Notes: a model not told the origin generated them from the letters alone. Positions 35,708-45,880 are shown, counted from the stretch's first letter. The stretch is DNA of 47,857 nt from Actinomadura sp. 7K507 (GCF_004348425.1 NZ_SMKK01000037.1:1-47857), one strand, 5' to 3'. Numbers and translations: made by a program.

Positions 35708-36841
35708 TCAGTGCTGGTTGAAGACGTCCTTGAGCCGCGAGAACACGCCGCGCTGCCCCGGCGCGAACCTGCCGGGCGGGCGCTCCTCGCCGCGCAGCGT
35801 CGCCAGGCGGCGCAGCAGCTCCTCCTGCTCCTCGTCGAGCCGTTCCGGCGTCTCCACGTTCACGTGGATCATCAGGTCGCCGCGGCCGCTCTCGTTCAGG
35901 TGCCGGACGCCCCGGTTGTAGAGCGTGATGACCTGCCCGGACTGCGTGCCGGGCTTGATGTCGACGCTCTCGGCCGCGTCGAGGGTCTCGATCGTGACGC
36001 TGGTGCCGAGCGCCGCCGCCGTCATCGGGATCTCGACCGTGCAGTGCAGGTCGTCGCCCTCCCGCTCGAAGATCGCATGCGGCTTCTCCGCGATCTCCAG
36101 GAACAGGTCGCCGGGCGGGCCGCCGCCGGGGCCGACCTCGCCCTCGCCGGCGAGCTGGATGTGGATGCCGTTCTCCACCCCGGCCGGGATCTTGACCTTG
36201 ACGGTCCGCCGGGTACGGACCCGGCCGTCGCCCGAGCACTCGGTGCACGGGTTGCGGATCACCGAGCCGAAGCCGCCGCACGCCGGGCACGGCCGGGCCG
36301 TCATGACCTGGCCGAGGAACGAGCGCTGGACCTGCTGCACCTCGCCGCGCCCGTGGCACGTCTCGCAGGTGTCCGGGTGGGTGCCGGGCGCGCAGCCCGT
36401 CCCCTCGCAGCCGGTGCAGGCGACCGCGGTGTCGATGGACAGCTCCCGGGTCGTGCCGAAGGCCGTCTCGCTCAGGTCGAGCTCCACCCGCAGCGTCGCG
36501 TTGCGCCCGCGCCGCGCCCGCGACCGCGGGCCCCGGGACGCCGCGCTGCCGAAGAAGGCGTCCATGATGTCGCTGAACGGGAACCCGGCGCCGCCGAAGC
36601 CGCCGGCGCCTCCCGCGCCCGCGGACGCGAACGGGTCCGCGCCGAGGTCGTACATCTCGCGTTTCTTCGGGTCGGAGAGCACCTCGTACGCCTGGGTGAT
36701 CTCCTTGAATCTGTCCTGGGTCTCCGGATCCGGGTTGACGTCCGGGTGGAGTTCCCGCGCGAGCCGGCGATATGCCTTCTTGACCTCGTCGGCGCTGGCG
36801 TCCCGCCGGACACCCAGGGCCGCGTAGTAGTCGTTTGCCAC
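35708..36841 (-). CDS. dnaJ: Chaperone DnaJ
   Basis: This 377-residue co-chaperone stimulates DnaK. The J-domain has the HPD motif in RELHPDVN. A Gly/Phe-rich linker (residues about 70-95) follows, then the zinc-finger region with four CxxCxG-type repeats ([32 protein letters not shown]). The C-terminal substrate-binding domains end with [15 protein letters not shown] 36841 starts one base after the hrcA stop. Control by HrcA through the CIRCE site at 37939-37965 is expected. It is a dnaJ2-type copy, not with dnaK and grpE. Confidence 0.96.
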   Translation of the reverse strand: MANDYYAALGVRRDASADEVKKAYRRLARELHPDVNPDPETQDRFKEITQAYEVLSDPKKREMYDLGADPFASAGAGGAGGFGGAGFPFSDIMDAFFGSAASRGPRSRARRGRNATLRVELDLSETAFGTTRELSIDTAVACTGCEGTGCAPGTHPDTCETCHGRGEVQQVQRSFLGQVMTARPCPACGGFGSVIRNPCTECSGDGRVRTRRTVKVKIPAGVENGIHIQLAGEGEVGPGGGPPGDLFLEIAEKPHAIFEREGDDLHCTVEIPMTAAALGTSVTIETLDAAESVDIKPGTQSGQVITLYNRGVRHLNESGRGDLMIHVNVETPERLDEEQEELLRRLATLRGEERPPGRFAPGQRGVFSRLKDVFNQH

Positions 36842-36842
36842 C

Positions 36843-37856
36843 TTACGACCCCGCCAGGATCTGTCCCACGTAGCGTGCCACTGCCCGTACCGCTCCCATC
36901 GTGCTGGGGTAATCCATGCGTGTAGGCCCGAGCACTCCCAGCCGGGCCAGAGTGAGGTCGCCCACGCCGTAGTCGGCGGCGACGACCGAAGTCGATCGGA
37001 GCCCCAGGTCGGGGTTCTCGGTGCCGATCCGCACCGTAACTGTAGAGGAATCGCCGGTCTCCCCGAGCAGCCGCATCAACACGACCTGCTCTTCGAGCGC
37101 CACGAGAACCTCCCTCAGGCTCGGTGAGAAGTCCACCGCGGCGAGGTTGGCCGCGCCGGCGAAGACGATCTTCTCTTCGTGCTTCTCGACGAGCGTCTCC
37201 AGCAGCACCGACAGCACCGAGGCCGCGAGCGGCCGGTCGTCCGGGACCACCTTGTCCGGCAGGTCCGCCACCGCCGTCGGCACCTCTCCGAGGCCGAGCC
37301 CGTCAAGGCACGTGTTGAGCAACGCCCGCAGGTGCCCGATCGATTCCTCGGAGACGTTGGCGCCCGTCTCGATGACCCGCTGCTCCACCCGCCCCGTGTC
37401 GGTGATCAGGACGAGCAGCAGCCGGCCCTCGGCGACCGGCACCAGTTCGACGTGCCGCACCGCCGAGCGGGTCAGCGACGGGTACTGCACCACCGCGACC
37501 TGCCGGGTGAGCTGCGCCAGCAGGCGCACCGTGCGGCCGACGACGTCGTCGAGGTCGTAGGCGCCGGACAGGAACGTCTCGATCGCGCGGCGCTCGGCGA
37601 CCGACAGCGGCTTGATGTTGGACAGCCGGTCGACGAACAGCCGGTACCCCTTGTCGGTGGGGACCCGGCCGGCGCTGGTGTGCGGCTGGGCGATGTACCC
37701 CTGCTCCTCCAGCACCGCCATGTCGTTGCGGATGGTGGCCGAGGACACGCCGAGGTTGTGCCGGTCGACGAGGGCCTTGGACCCCACCGGCTCGTTGGTG
37801 GAGACGTAGTCCTCGACTATGGCGCGCAGGACCGCGAGCTTCCGGTCGTCCAGCAC
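36843..37856 (-). CDS. hrcA: Heat-inducible repressor HrcA
   Basis: This 337-residue repressor turns off chaperone genes. A winged helix ([54 protein letters not shown]) leads, and the dimerisation and inserted domains follow. It ends with [15 protein letters not shown] and [27 protein letters not shown] 37856 is set by a perfect GGAGGTGAC; upstream Met codons are less likely. The CIRCE operator lies 83 nt upstream, so HrcA regulates itself and dnaJ. Confidence 0.96.
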   Translation of the reverse strand: MLDDRKLAVLRAIVEDYVSTNEPVGSKALVDRHNLGVSSATIRNDMAVLEEQGYIAQPHTSAGRVPTDKGYRLFVDRLSNIKPLSVAERRAIETFLSGAYDLDDVVGRTVRLLAQLTRQVAVVQYPSLTRSAVRHVELVPVAEGRLLLVLITDTGRVEQRVIETGANVSEESIGHLRALLNTCLDGLGLGEVPTAVADLPDKVVPDDRPLAASVLSVLLETLVEKHEEKIVFAGAANLAAVDFSPSLREVLVALEEQVVLMRLLGETGDSSTVTVRIGTENPDLGLRSTSVVAADYGVGDLTLARLGVLGPTRMDYPSTMGAVRAVARYVGQILAGS

Positions 37857-37938
37857 CGTGTCACCTCCTTCATCCCCTGCCATGGGCCCCCGATCGGCTC
37901 CTCGCCGGCGGCCCGTGCGGCGTTCCGCGCACGCGCTG

Positions 37939-37965
37939 CTGGCACTCATTACTCCCGAGTGCCAA
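37939..37965 (-). promoter_or_regulatory. CIRCE operator for HrcA
   Basis: Minus strand TTGGCACTC - 9 nt - GAGTGCCAG closely matches the CIRCE consensus TTAGCACTC-N9-GAGTGCTAA, with the core GGCACTC/GAGTGCC perfectly paired. It lies between hrcA and the divergent DUF3097 gene, and could affect both. Confidence 0.93.
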
Positions 37966-38109
37966 GTGTACGGCCCGGAGGCCCCGGTCTGGAGTGCCCG
38001 CGCACAGCCCGCACGGCTGCGCGATCCTACCCTTAACGGACGCGGCCGCCACGCCGAGGGACGAGGGACGACACCGCGCGGGCGTCCCGCCGGGTTAATG
38101 TGCGGACCC

Positions 38110-38934
38110 GTGCAGAGCAAGGACTATGGAAACGATGTGCTGGCCGGCGACTGGCGCAGGCCCCGCAAAGGACAGATCCCCGAGATCCCGGCCGAGAACG
38201 GGCTGGTCGCCGAGGACCCCGGCAGCGGGTTCTGCGGCGCCGTCGTCGGCTGCGACAAGTTCGGCGTGACGCTTGAGGACCGGTTCGGCAAGCGGCGCGT
38301 GTTCCCGCTGGCCAAGTCCGGGTTCCTCATCGACGGCAAGCCCGTGACGCTCGTCCGGCCGGCCTCCGCGCCCCGGGGGGCCGCCCGCTCCGCGTCCGGC
38401 TCCATCGCCGTCCAGGGGGTGCGGGCCCAGGTGGCGAAGGAGAGCCGCATCTATGTGGAGGGCGTCCACGACGCCGAGCTGGTCGAGAAGATCTGGGGAC
38501 ACGACCTGCGGGTCGAGGGCGTCGTCGTGGAGTACCTCGAAGGCGTGGACGACCTGCCCGCCATCGTGGACGAGTTCGGCCCGGAGGAGGACCGCCGTCT
38601 CGGGGTCCTCGTCGACCACCTGGTGGACGGCTCCAAGGAGTCCCGGATCGCCGCCCAGGTCTCCTCACCTCACGTCCTGGTCACCGGGCACCCGTTCATC
38701 GACATCTGGGAAGCGGTGAAGCCCGCGTCCGTCGGCATCCGCGCCTGGCCGCGCATCCCCCGGGGCATCCCCTGGAAGGAGGGCGTCGTCGCAGAACTCG
38801 GCTGGGGCGACGACACGGGCGCGGCCTGGAAACGGATCCTGGGTTCGGTGAACGCCTTCACGGACCTGGAGCCCGCCCTCCTGGGCCGCGTGGAAGAGCT
38901 CATCGACTTCGTCACCGTCCCCCAGGCCGGCTAG
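38110..38934 (+). CDS. DUF3097 family protein, possible Toprim-like domain
   Basis: This 274-residue actinobacterial protein has no known role. The N-terminal part (about 1-95) is a small beta domain, [27 protein letters not shown]. The middle part, [34 protein letters not shown], then [19 protein letters not shown], resembles a Toprim fold: the Glu of VEG and the Asp of LVDH could bind a metal. This suggests nucleic acid processing, but it is inference. GTG 38110 is the best start. Its stop overlaps that of the convergent hemW by four bases (CTAG). Confidence 0.8.
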   Translation: MQSKDYGNDVLAGDWRRPRKGQIPEIPAENGLVAEDPGSGFCGAVVGCDKFGVTLEDRFGKRRVFPLAKSGFLIDGKPVTLVRPASAPRGAARSASGSIAVQGVRAQVAKESRIYVEGVHDAELVEKIWGHDLRVEGVVVEYLEGVDDLPAIVDEFGPEEDRRLGVLVDHLVDGSKESRIAAQVSSPHVLVTGHPFIDIWEAVKPASVGIRAWPRIPRGIPWKEGVVAELGWGDDTGAAWKRILGSVNAFTDLEPALLGRVEELIDFVTVPQAG

Positions 38935-40139
38935 GTCAGATCGCGGACGACGGCGTCGGCCAGAAGGCGCCCGCGCAGGGTGAGCACCGCACGGCCCTCC
39001 TCGTACGGCGCGGCCTCGATCAGGCCGTCACCGATCGCCCTGCGGACGGCCTTGCCGTCCAGGAGGCCGGCGGGGCAGCCCTGAGCGAGCCGGAGTTCGA
39101 GCATGACCCGCTCGATGTGCCGGTCGTCCTCGTCCAAGAGCTCCCTGGAGTGCGCGGGCGTGGTGCCCTCCGCGAGACGGGCGGCGTAGGCGGCGGGATG
39201 CTTGACGTTCCACCAGCGGGTCCCGCCGACATGGCTGTGCGCCCCGGGGCCGACACCCCACCAGTCGGCACCCGTCCAATAGAGCATGTTGTGCCGGCAG
39301 ACGGCGCCGGGGTCGGCGGCCCAGTTGGAGATCTCATACCAGCGCAGCCCGTGCGCGCTCAGCATCTCATCGGCGATCAGGTACCGGTCGGCCATGGCGT
39401 CGTCGTCGGGCGCCGTCAGCTCGCCCCGCCTCACCTGCGCCGCCAGCCGGGTGCCCTCCTCGACGATCAGCGCGTACGCCGACACGTGATCGGGCTCCGC
39501 CTCCAGAGCCGCCTCCAGCGAGGCCCTCCAGTCGTCGTCGTTCTCCCCTGGCGTCCCGTAGATCAGGTCGAGGTTGATGTGGTCGAACCCGGCCTTGCGC
39601 GTCCACTCCACCACCTGCGGAACGCGCCCCGGCGTATGCGTGCGCTCCAGCACGGACAGGACATGCTCACGGGCGCTCTGCATGCCATACGAAACACGCG
39701 TGAACCCGACCTCCCGCAGCCTGTGCACGTACGCCTCGTCCACCGACTCGGGATTGGCCTCCGTAGTGACCTCCACGTGCGGAGCGAGGCCGAACTCCTC
39801 ATCGATCGCGGTCAGGACACGACCCAGATCGTCCGGCGGCAGCAGAGTCGGCGTACCGCCGCCCACGAAAACCGTCTCGACGGGCAGATCCACGTCGCCC
39901 AGCACCCGCCGGGCCGACCGCACCTCACCGATGGCGGTGCCGACGTAGGAATCGCGGCTCGCGCCCGGCCCGAGCTCCGCCGCCGTATACGTGTTGAAGT
40001 CGCAGTACCCGCACCGCGTCACACAGAACGGCACATGCACATAGAACGCGAACGGCCGCTCCCCCAGCCCCGCCAAGGCACTACCGGGCAGCGAACCGTC
40101 GGCCGGTACAGGATCACCGTCAGGAAGAGTCGCAGGCAC
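38931..40139 (-). CDS. hemW: Radical SAM haem chaperone HemW
   Basis: This 402-residue protein resembles coproporphyrinogen III oxidase HemN but belongs to the HemW group. The radical SAM cluster motif is CVTRCGYC (Cys39, Cys43, Cys46), followed by FVGGGTPTLLPP, YGMQSAREHVLSVLERTHT and INLDLIYGTPGE. HemW holds haem and is thought to deliver it rather than oxidise coproporphyrinogen. GTG 40139 was kept because the N-terminus leads directly into PFAFYVHVPFCVTRC. Its stop shares bases with the DUF3097 gene. Confidence 0.92.
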   Translation of the reverse strand: MPATLPDGDPVPADGSLPGSALAGLGERPFAFYVHVPFCVTRCGYCDFNTYTAAELGPGASRDSYVGTAIGEVRSARRVLGDVDLPVETVFVGGGTPTLLPPDDLGRVLTAIDEEFGLAPHVEVTTEANPESVDEAYVHRLREVGFTRVSYGMQSAREHVLSVLERTHTPGRVPQVVEWTRKAGFDHINLDLIYGTPGENDDDWRASLEAALEAEPDHVSAYALIVEEGTRLAAQVRRGELTAPDDDAMADRYLIADEMLSAHGLRWYEISNWAADPGAVCRHNMLYWTGADWWGVGPGAHSHVGGTRWWNVKHPAAYAARLAEGTTPAHSRELLDEDDRHIERVMLELRLAQGCPAGLLDGKAVRRAIGDGLIEAAPYEEGRAVLTLRGRLLADAVVRDLT

Positions 40140-40157
40140 CCTTCAAGTCTGCCCCGT

Positions 40158-40619
40158 TCAACTCCCTGCTCTGTCCGGCGAGTCCTCCTTGAGCATCTCG
40201 CGGAGCCAGTCGGGGATGTGCTCCTCGCTCCGGGGGAAGCGGTCCAGGTCCAGAGCGTAGGCGGACGGGTTGAGAGGCGGGGTGAAGTCGGGCTCGCCGT
40301 CGTAGTCGAACTCGGCGCTGAAGTGGCCCGAACGGTCGATCTGCAGCCGGGCCGTGAACCAGGCGCCCTTGCCGCGCCGGTACATGACACGGCGAAGCTC
40401 GTCCATCTTGCCCACGGCCTGGCCGGGGGGCATGGCCGTGTGGCGTTCGCCGTCCGCGTCCTCGACCTCGAAGGAGGCGCTGTCGATGCCGACCGTCGCG
40501 CGGAACTTGAAGTCGAGCCGCTCCCAGCCCGAGGGGGCCGCGGACCGCAGCGCGCGCACTGCGCCGTTCACCGTCTCCCGTTCCTTCGGGGAACGCAGAA
40601 CCTGCTCGGGGTGGGTCAC
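40158..40619 (-). CDS. YezG-like protein (DUF600-type immunity family), uncertain
   Basis: This 153-residue protein contains WERLDFKFRATVGIDSASFEVEDADGERH, ELRRVMYRRGKGAWFTARLQIDRSGHFSAEFDYDGEPDF and a C-terminal PDWLREMLKED. The Asp/Tyr-rich FDYDGEP strand and aromatic pattern resemble the YezG family of immunity proteins that neutralise nuclease toxins. No toxin gene is nearby, so its role may differ. GTG 40619 follows a perfect GGAGGT. It lies 18 nt upstream of hemW and on the same strand. Confidence 0.55.
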   Translation of the reverse strand: MTHPEQVLRSPKERETVNGAVRALRSAAPSGWERLDFKFRATVGIDSASFEVEDADGERHTAMPPGQAVGKMDELRRVMYRRGKGAWFTARLQIDRSGHFSAEFDYDGEPDFTPPLNPSAYALDLDRFPRSEEHIPDWLREMLKEDSPDRAGS

Positions 40620-40956
40620 GCTACCTCCGGGAGGTCGTCAGAGCCGCTTGATCGGCACGGTACCCAACCGACCGTACCGACAATGAGCCCTGAACAAACA
40701 AGGCAGCCCACCCGTGTCGTCTGCGAACTCACCAACATCACCACCGCCTCAGCCATGCGACCACCCCAGGTCTCGCGATCGCGTCCGAAGGCAGATTCGA
40801 GCATGCGAGAATCTGATCGCGCAGCGAGCCGCCAGGCGAGTCGGAGCGATGCCAGCGATCGCACGCGTTTCTCGACGATGGAGGGCCCCAAGGCCCGAAG
40901 GAGGAGAGAAACGCCATGAACACTGGAGGGCGCCCCGCGCCCGAAGGAGGAGGGCA
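40620..40956. other. 337-nt region with a small palindrome and duplicated start segment
   Basis: No gene is supported here. It holds ACCTCC-G-GGAGGT (40623-40635), which includes the ribosome binding site of the YezG-like gene, and GATCGC-rich sequence at about 40770-40865. Two copies of a 28-29-nt segment (40879-40906 and 40924-40952) precede the next gene. A short frame from ATG 40916 was not called. Confidence 0.5.
40879..40952 (+). repeat. Duplicated ribosome-binding segment
   Basis: 40879-40906 and 40924-40952 read TGGAGGGC...CCCGAAGGAGGAG with few differences. Each copy has a strong ribosome binding site; the first is followed by ATG 40916, the second by TTG 40957, in different frames. 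Confidence 0.7.
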
Positions 40957-41847
40957 TTGCAAACAGAAAGAGCTCCTGCGCGGGTGGTGTTGTGCGGTGA
41001 GCCGGACGGGTGGCACTGCGTGGCGGTGGACGCTTCGGGGGTGGAGCGGCGTACGGATTTCGCCGGGGCGGGGACGCGCTGGCAGACGGACGCGGGGTCC
41101 GGGCCGGAGCCCGCGTGGTGGAGGCGGCGCCTGGCGGAGACGGCTGAGGGCCTGCGCGAGGTCGTCGCGGAACGGCTGACCGACGCGACGTTCCGCGATC
41201 TCGGCGTCGAGGCCGTCATCACCTGGTTCGCGGTGGACGAGCCCGTCATGTGGGAGGGCCTGGTCACGCTGCGGGAGGCCGATCCCGCGCGGTTCCCGGG
41301 CCAGGTCGCGCCGTTCGCCATCACGCTCGAACCGGGCCGGGGCGCGCTGCTCCCGGACGCGAGCCTGCTGTTCTCGACGCGGGCGCAGGACGCATGGAGC
41401 ACGCTCGCCGCGGTCGCGGAGCGTTGCGGGACGCGTCCGCCGACGTCGCAGTTCCTGTGCGGTTGGGCCGGTCACCGCAGCGTCCGGGTGGGGCGCGGGA
41501 GGCTGGCCCTGTCCACCGGCCGGGGTGAGGACGGCGTGGAGCGGCTCGCCGAGATCTGCGCGACGCGGCCGCCCGGCTGGAGCGGGAACCCGGAGATGCG
41601 GCTGCGGTTCGAGAGCGTCGAGCTGCTCGACGAGCCCGCTGAGGACGTGGTGGCGCTGCTGCGGGAACTCGGGCACGAGGTCGTCCGGCGGGGGCGCACC
41701 GCGCGGCTCGCCGCGGCGGGGCTCACGCTCTACGAACCCGACGGCGCCGACGCCGCCGCGGAGCGGTTCACCGGCGTGTCCCTCCGGCCGCCGTCCGCGG
41801 CGGGGCCGATGCGGAGCCCGCTGCAAACGCGGGCCGGACGGGCCTGA
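40957..41847 (+). CDS. Uncharacterised actinobacterial protein
   Basis: This 296-residue protein has no signal peptide or membrane segment and no motif I recognise. It starts with a beta-rich stretch (ARVVLCGEPDGWHCVAVDASGVERRTDF) and is rich in Trp/Arg/Glu. The start at TTG 40957 was chosen because GGAGGAGGG lies just upstream and the reading frame upstream lacks support; it could be slightly different. The duplicated upstream segment may give an alternative start in another frame. Confidence 0.6.
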   Translation: MQTERAPARVVLCGEPDGWHCVAVDASGVERRTDFAGAGTRWQTDAGSGPEPAWWRRRLAETAEGLREVVAERLTDATFRDLGVEAVITWFAVDEPVMWEGLVTLREADPARFPGQVAPFAITLEPGRGALLPDASLLFSTRAQDAWSTLAAVAERCGTRPPTSQFLCGWAGHRSVRVGRGRLALSTGRGEDGVERLAEICATRPPGWSGNPEMRLRFESVELLDEPAEDVVALLRELGHEVVRRGRTARLAAAGLTLYEPDGADAAAERFTGVSLRPPSAAGPMRSPLQTRAGRA

Positions 41848-41937
41848 CGGCCCGCTGCCGGACAACGACGAACCCGACACCGACGGGGGACCGGGCCGTC
41901 ACCGGATCGCGACCCGGCCGGTCTAGGTTCGGCGATC

Positions 41938-43347
41938 ATGAGAAGCCGTGTGCGCCGAGGCGTGCTCGTACTGACCGGTGCCGCCCTCGCCGGCGCTCCC
42001 CTGGTCCCCGCCGGGCCCGCCGGGGCCTCCGGGCCGGGGACGATCATCGTCGACCGCGGCGGGCCCGCCCGGTCGCTGGCGTTCACCGCGGCGCGGGACG
42101 GGGAGGCCGTGATCTCCTTCGCCGCGTCCGCCCCGGGCGTCTCCTGGGGCCGCGAGGGCGCCGAGTCCGCCGTCGTGTCGATCGCGGTGGACGGGCGGCA
42201 TGTCACCGACCTGGTCGTGCCGTCGTCCGACCCGGTGGCCCGGAGCCTCGGGCTCGGTCACGTCCGGGAGGGCGAGCACAGGGTGACGCTGCGGTTCGCC
42301 GAGGGCAGCGCCCCGGCCGCCGAACGGGTCAGGCTGGGACGCACCCGCGTGCGGATGCCGTCCGCCGGCGCCGTCGTGCTGCGGCACGCGCCCATCGTCG
42401 TCGGGCGGACGGGCTGGCCGTTCGGCGACCCCTACCAGAACGCCACCACCGACACGCCGCTGACCGCGTGGCACGAGACGCGGCCCGCGGCCACGCCCGG
42501 GCACCGGATCATCGAGTACTCGATGGTGTGGAGCAACGAGGACGGCGGCACCGACACGCCGGCGCTGATGGCCCGCTGGGGCCGCACGACCGACATCGAG
42601 TGGGTGTACCGGGTGGAGGTGGACGGGTCCGGGCGGCGCGTGGACGGCACCGCCGTCTACCAGGCGCCGCTGCACCTGACGTTCCGGTTCACGGGCCGCT
42701 TCGAGGGCGATCACCCGGTGCTGCAGACGTGCACGCACAACAACAACATGTGCGACGTCGTCTCGCCGGATCCGCCGCTGCGCTTCCTGCTCGACACGTC
42801 CCGGACCCGTCCGGCCGGACGGGCCCGCGAGGCCGTCATGGACCGCGAACCCTGGACGTACCGCGTCGCGGCGCAGGAGATGGTCCGCGAGGGCAAGATC
42901 GAGCGGCCGTCCGATCCGGCTACGCGCGAGGTCGGCGACCAGCGGACGTACCTGTTCGCCGAGTTCGCCAAGACGACCGGCGCGGCGACCGCGTGGGGCT
43001 CGGTGCCGGGGGTGGCGCTCGGCGTCCGCCTGAAGTCCGATCCGGCGACGCTCTACCGCTCCGACCACGATCAGCCCACCTGGTCGGCCGAACGTGACGG
43101 CGCCGTCGCCACCACCGTCGAACTCCCGGAGGGAACGGAGGTCTCCGACATCGCGGCGGTCGAGGCGCTGCGCCGTGCGACGGGAATCGGCGACAACGGC
43201 GCGCCGGCCACGGTCACCGCGATCAACCGGGGGTTCTTCCTGGACGAGTCGTACCTGCCGCAGCCGTCGTCCATCGAATGGCGGGGTTCGGTGACGCTCA
43301 CGCGGGAGAGCCCGTCGGCCGTCCTCTGGCGCCCCGGGCCCGCCTGA
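41938..43347 (+). CDS. Large secreted protein of unknown function
   Basis: This 469-residue protein starts with MRSRVRRGVLVLTGAALAGAPLV, a signal peptide with a likely cut after AGA near residue 30. The rest has strong beta character. FSMVW-type and WVYRVEVDGSGRRVDG strands, and CTHNNNMC with two cysteines, are visible. I recognise no catalytic motif. It is followed by a small membrane protein gene after 127 nt and may belong to a cell-surface function (inference). Confidence 0.7.
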   Translation: MRSRVRRGVLVLTGAALAGAPLVPAGPAGASGPGTIIVDRGGPARSLAFTAARDGEAVISFAASAPGVSWGREGAESAVVSIAVDGRHVTDLVVPSSDPVARSLGLGHVREGEHRVTLRFAEGSAPAAERVRLGRTRVRMPSAGAVVLRHAPIVVGRTGWPFGDPYQNATTDTPLTAWHETRPAATPGHRIIEYSMVWSNEDGGTDTPALMARWGRTTDIEWVYRVEVDGSGRRVDGTAVYQAPLHLTFRFTGRFEGDHPVLQTCTHNNNMCDVVSPDPPLRFLLDTSRTRPAGRAREAVMDREPWTYRVAAQEMVREGKIERPSDPATREVGDQRTYLFAEFAKTTGAATAWGSVPGVALGVRLKSDPATLYRSDHDQPTWSAERDGAVATTVELPEGTEVSDIAAVEALRRATGIGDNGAPATVTAINRGFFLDESYLPQPSSIEWRGSVTLTRESPSAVLWRPGPA

Positions 43348-43428
43348 CCGGCGGTCGTGGCGCGAAACGGCCACGGTCCGGCGAAAGCGAGGAGCCACCC
43401 GAACTCCGGGCGCGTCCAAGGAGTCATA

Positions 43429-43445
43429 CACTTCGCCAAGAAGTG
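43429..43445. repeat. Short inverted repeat upstream of the DUF4870 gene
   Basis: CACTTC-GCCAA-GAAGTG is a perfect 6-bp inverted repeat about 30 nt before the ATG at 43475 and could be an operator. Confidence 0.3.
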
Positions 43446-43474
43446 CACAGCGAACACAGGAGAGGACTTCCGCC

Positions 43475-43987
43475 ATGGGCTACGGGCCTCCCCCGTCGCA
43501 CGGTCAGGGGCAGCAGCCGGGATGGCAGCAGCAGGCCCCGTGGCAGCAGCCCGGAAACGCCTGGCAGCAGCCCCATCAGCAGGGCGGCTCGGCATGGCAG
43601 CAGCAGCCGCAGCAGCAGGGCGGGGGCACCGCCCAGATGCCCGCCGACTTCGGCCCCGTCTCCCACGACGACAAGACGTGGTCGCTGATGGCGTACGTGG
43701 GCCAGTTCCTCATCGGTGCGATCGCCCCCGCCATCGTCTACGTCGGCAAGGCACGCTCACCGTTCGTGCGCAGGCACGCCGCGCAGGGCCTCAACATGGG
43801 GCTCGCGGCGATCGCCGTGTGGTTCGTCGGCCTGCTGCTGTCGCTGGCGGTCGAGGTGCTCATCTGGGCGCCGCTGCTGTTCACGGCCGCCGTGATGTTC
43901 TACCTCGTCTACGCGGGAAGGGCCGCCAACCGCGGCGAGTTCCGGGCCGTGCCGCCCGTCGTGGCCTGGCCGATTCTGAAGAAGTAG
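43475..43987 (+). CDS. DUF4870 membrane protein with Gln/Pro-rich N-terminus
   Basis: This 170-residue protein has a low-complexity Gln/Trp/Pro-rich cytoplasmic N-terminus (about 1-55), then DDKTWSLMAYVGQFLIG and RRHAAQGLNMGLAAI, the DUF4870 pattern of three or four helices. The family is of unknown function. ATG 43475 follows AGGAGAGGA. Confidence 0.85.
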   Translation: MGYGPPPSHGQGQQPGWQQQAPWQQPGNAWQQPHQQGGSAWQQQPQQQGGGTAQMPADFGPVSHDDKTWSLMAYVGQFLIGAIAPAIVYVGKARSPFVRRHAAQGLNMGLAAIAVWFVGLLLSLAVEVLIWAPLLFTAAVMFYLVYAGRAANRGEFRAVPPVVAWPILKK

Positions 43988-44001
43988 GCCCGTGCCGGGG
44001 C

Positions 44002-44030
44002 CGGGCCGTGCGGATGCGCGGTCCGGCCCG
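44002..44030. terminator. Hairpin between DUF4870 gene and lepA
   Basis: CGGGCCG (44002-44008) pairs with CGGCCCG (44024-44030), with a 15-nt loop that can fold further. It lies between the convergent genes, so it can serve both. Confidence 0.45.
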
Positions 44031-44035
44031 CGTGG

Positions 44036-45880
44036 CTACTTGCGGCCCTTGTCGGTGGGCTCGCCGCCGCTGGTGGACAGCGCCGCGACGAACGCCTCCT
44101 GCGGGACGTCCACCCGCCCGATGGTCTTCATCCGCTTCTTGCCCTCCTTCTGCCTCTCCAGCAGCTTGCGCTTGCGGGAGATGTCGCCGCCGTAGCACTT
44201 GGCGAGGACGTCCTTGCGGATGGCGCGGATGTTCTCACGGGCGATGATCCGGGCGCCGATCGCCGCCTGGATGGGCACCTCGTACTGCTGCCGCGGGATG
44301 AGCTCCTTGAGCTTGGACGTCATCATCAGCCCGTACTCGCGGGACTTGTCCCGGTGGACGATCTGGCTGAACGCGTCCACCGACTCGCCCTGCAGCAGGA
44401 TGTCGACCTTCACCAGGTCCGACTCCTGCTCCCCGCTGGGCTCGTAGTCCAGCGTCGCGTAGCCGCGGGTCTTCGACTTCAGCTGGTCGAAGAAGTCGAA
44501 GATGATCTCGGCGAGCGGCAGCGTGTAGCGGATCTCGACGCGATCCTCCGACAGGTAGTCCATGCCGAGCAGCACCCCGCGGCGGCCCTGGCACAGCTCC
44601 ATGATCGCGCCGATGTGCTCGGCCGGGCTCAGCAGCGTCGTCCGCACCACCGGCTCGTACACCGTGGCGATCTTGCCCTCGGGGAACTCGCTGGGGTTGG
44701 TGACGATGTGCTCCGTCTCGTCCTCCATCACCACGCGGTACACGACGTTCGGCGCGGTCGAGATCAGCGTGAGGTCGAACTCGCGCTCCAGCCGCTCCCG
44801 GACGATCTCCATGTGCAGCAGGCCGAGGAAACCGCAGCGGAACCCGAACCCGAGCGCCGCCGACGTCTCCGGCTCGTAGACCAGCGCGGCGTCGTTCAGC
44901 CGCAGCTTGTCCAGCGCGTCGCGCAGCTCCGGATACTGGTCGCCGTCCATCGGGTAGAGGCCGGAGAACACCATCGGCTTCGGGTCGCGGTAGCCGCCGA
45001 GCGCCTCGGGCGCCCGCCGCGACGCGCCGGTCACGGTGTCGCCGACGCGCGCCTGCCGGACGTCCTTCACCCCGGTGATCAGGTAGCCGACCTCGCCGAC
45101 GCCGAGGCCCTGCACCGGCTTCGGCTCCGGGGCGATGACGCCGACCTCCAGGGTCTCGTGCGCGGCCCCGGTCGCCATCATCATGCTCTTCTCGCGCCGC
45201 GACAGCCGCCCGTCCATGATCCGGATGTAGGTCACCACGCCGCGGTAGGTGTCGTACACCGAGTCGAAGATCAGCGCGCGGGCGGGGCCGTCGGGGTCGC
45301 CGACCGGCGCCGGCACCTCCTCGACGATCTTGTCGAGCAGCTCGCGGACGCCCTCGCCGGTCTTGCCCGACACGCGCAGCACGTCCGACGGCTCGCAGCC
45401 GATGATCCCGGCCAGCTCCTCGGCGTACTTGTCCGGCTGCGCCGCCGGCAGGTCGATCTTGTTGAGGACGGGGATCAGGTGCAGGTCCGCCTCGAGCGCC
45501 AGGTACAGGTTGGCGAGCGTCTGCGCCTCGATGCCCTGCGCCGCGTCCACCAGCAGGACCGCGCCCTCGCACGCCGCGAGCGACCTCGACACCTCGTAGG
45601 AGAAGTCGACGTGCCCGGGGGTGTCGATCAGGTTCAGGACGTGGTCGGTGCCGCCGGCCGTCCAGGGCAGCCGGACCGCCTGGCTCTTGATCGTGATGCC
45701 GCGCTCGCGCTCGATGTCCATGCGGTCGAGGTACTGGGCGCGCATCTGGCGCCCCTCGACCACACCCGTCAACTGCAGCATCCGGTCCGCGAGAGTCGAC
45801 TTTCCATGGTCGATGTGCGCGATGATGCAGAAGTTGCGGATGATCGCGGGATCGGTCTTGTCAGGCTCGGGCGCTGCCAC
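44036..45880 (-). CDS. lepA: Elongation factor 4 (LepA)
   Basis: This 614-residue ribosomal GTPase back-translocates or remodels stalled ribosomes. The P-loop is AHIDHGKS (residues 21-28), switch [14 protein letters not shown], guanine motif NKID. The EF4-specific C-terminal domain ends with [41 protein letters not shown] 45880 gives [24 protein letters not shown], matching the usual N-terminus of actinobacterial LepA. A longer frame begins earlier but is not conserved. The gene is divergent from rpsT. Confidence 0.96.
   Translation of the reverse strand: MAAPEPDKTDPAIIRNFCIIAHIDHGKSTLADRMLQLTGVVEGRQMRAQYLDRMDIERERGITIKSQAVRLPWTAGGTDHVLNLIDTPGHVDFSYEVSRSLAACEGAVLLVDAAQGIEAQTLANLYLALEADLHLIPVLNKIDLPAAQPDKYAEELAGIIGCEPSDVLRVSGKTGEGVRELLDKIVEEVPAPVGDPDGPARALIFDSVYDTYRGVVTYIRIMDGRLSRREKSMMMATGAAHETLEVGVIAPEPKPVQGLGVGEVGYLITGVKDVRQARVGDTVTGASRRAPEALGGYRDPKPMVFSGLYPMDGDQYPELRDALDKLRLNDAALVYEPETSAALGFGFRCGFLGLLHMEIVRERLEREFDLTLISTAPNVVYRVVMEDETEHIVTNPSEFPEGKIATVYEPVVRTTLLSPAEHIGAIMELCQGRRGVLLGMDYLSEDRVEIRYTLPLAEIIFDFFDQLKSKTRGYATLDYEPSGEQESDLVKVDILLQGESVDAFSQIVHRDKSREYGLMMTSKLKELIPRQQYEVPIQAAIGARIIARENIRAIRKDVLAKCYGGDISRKRKLLERQKEGKKRMKTIGRVDVPQEAFVAALSTSGGEPTDKGRK

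Noticed and set aside
40916..41179. 87-residue frame from ATG 40916 with a good ribosome binding site
   Set aside because: Its sequence looks like a shadow of the 40957 gene in another frame. Reported only as a finding.
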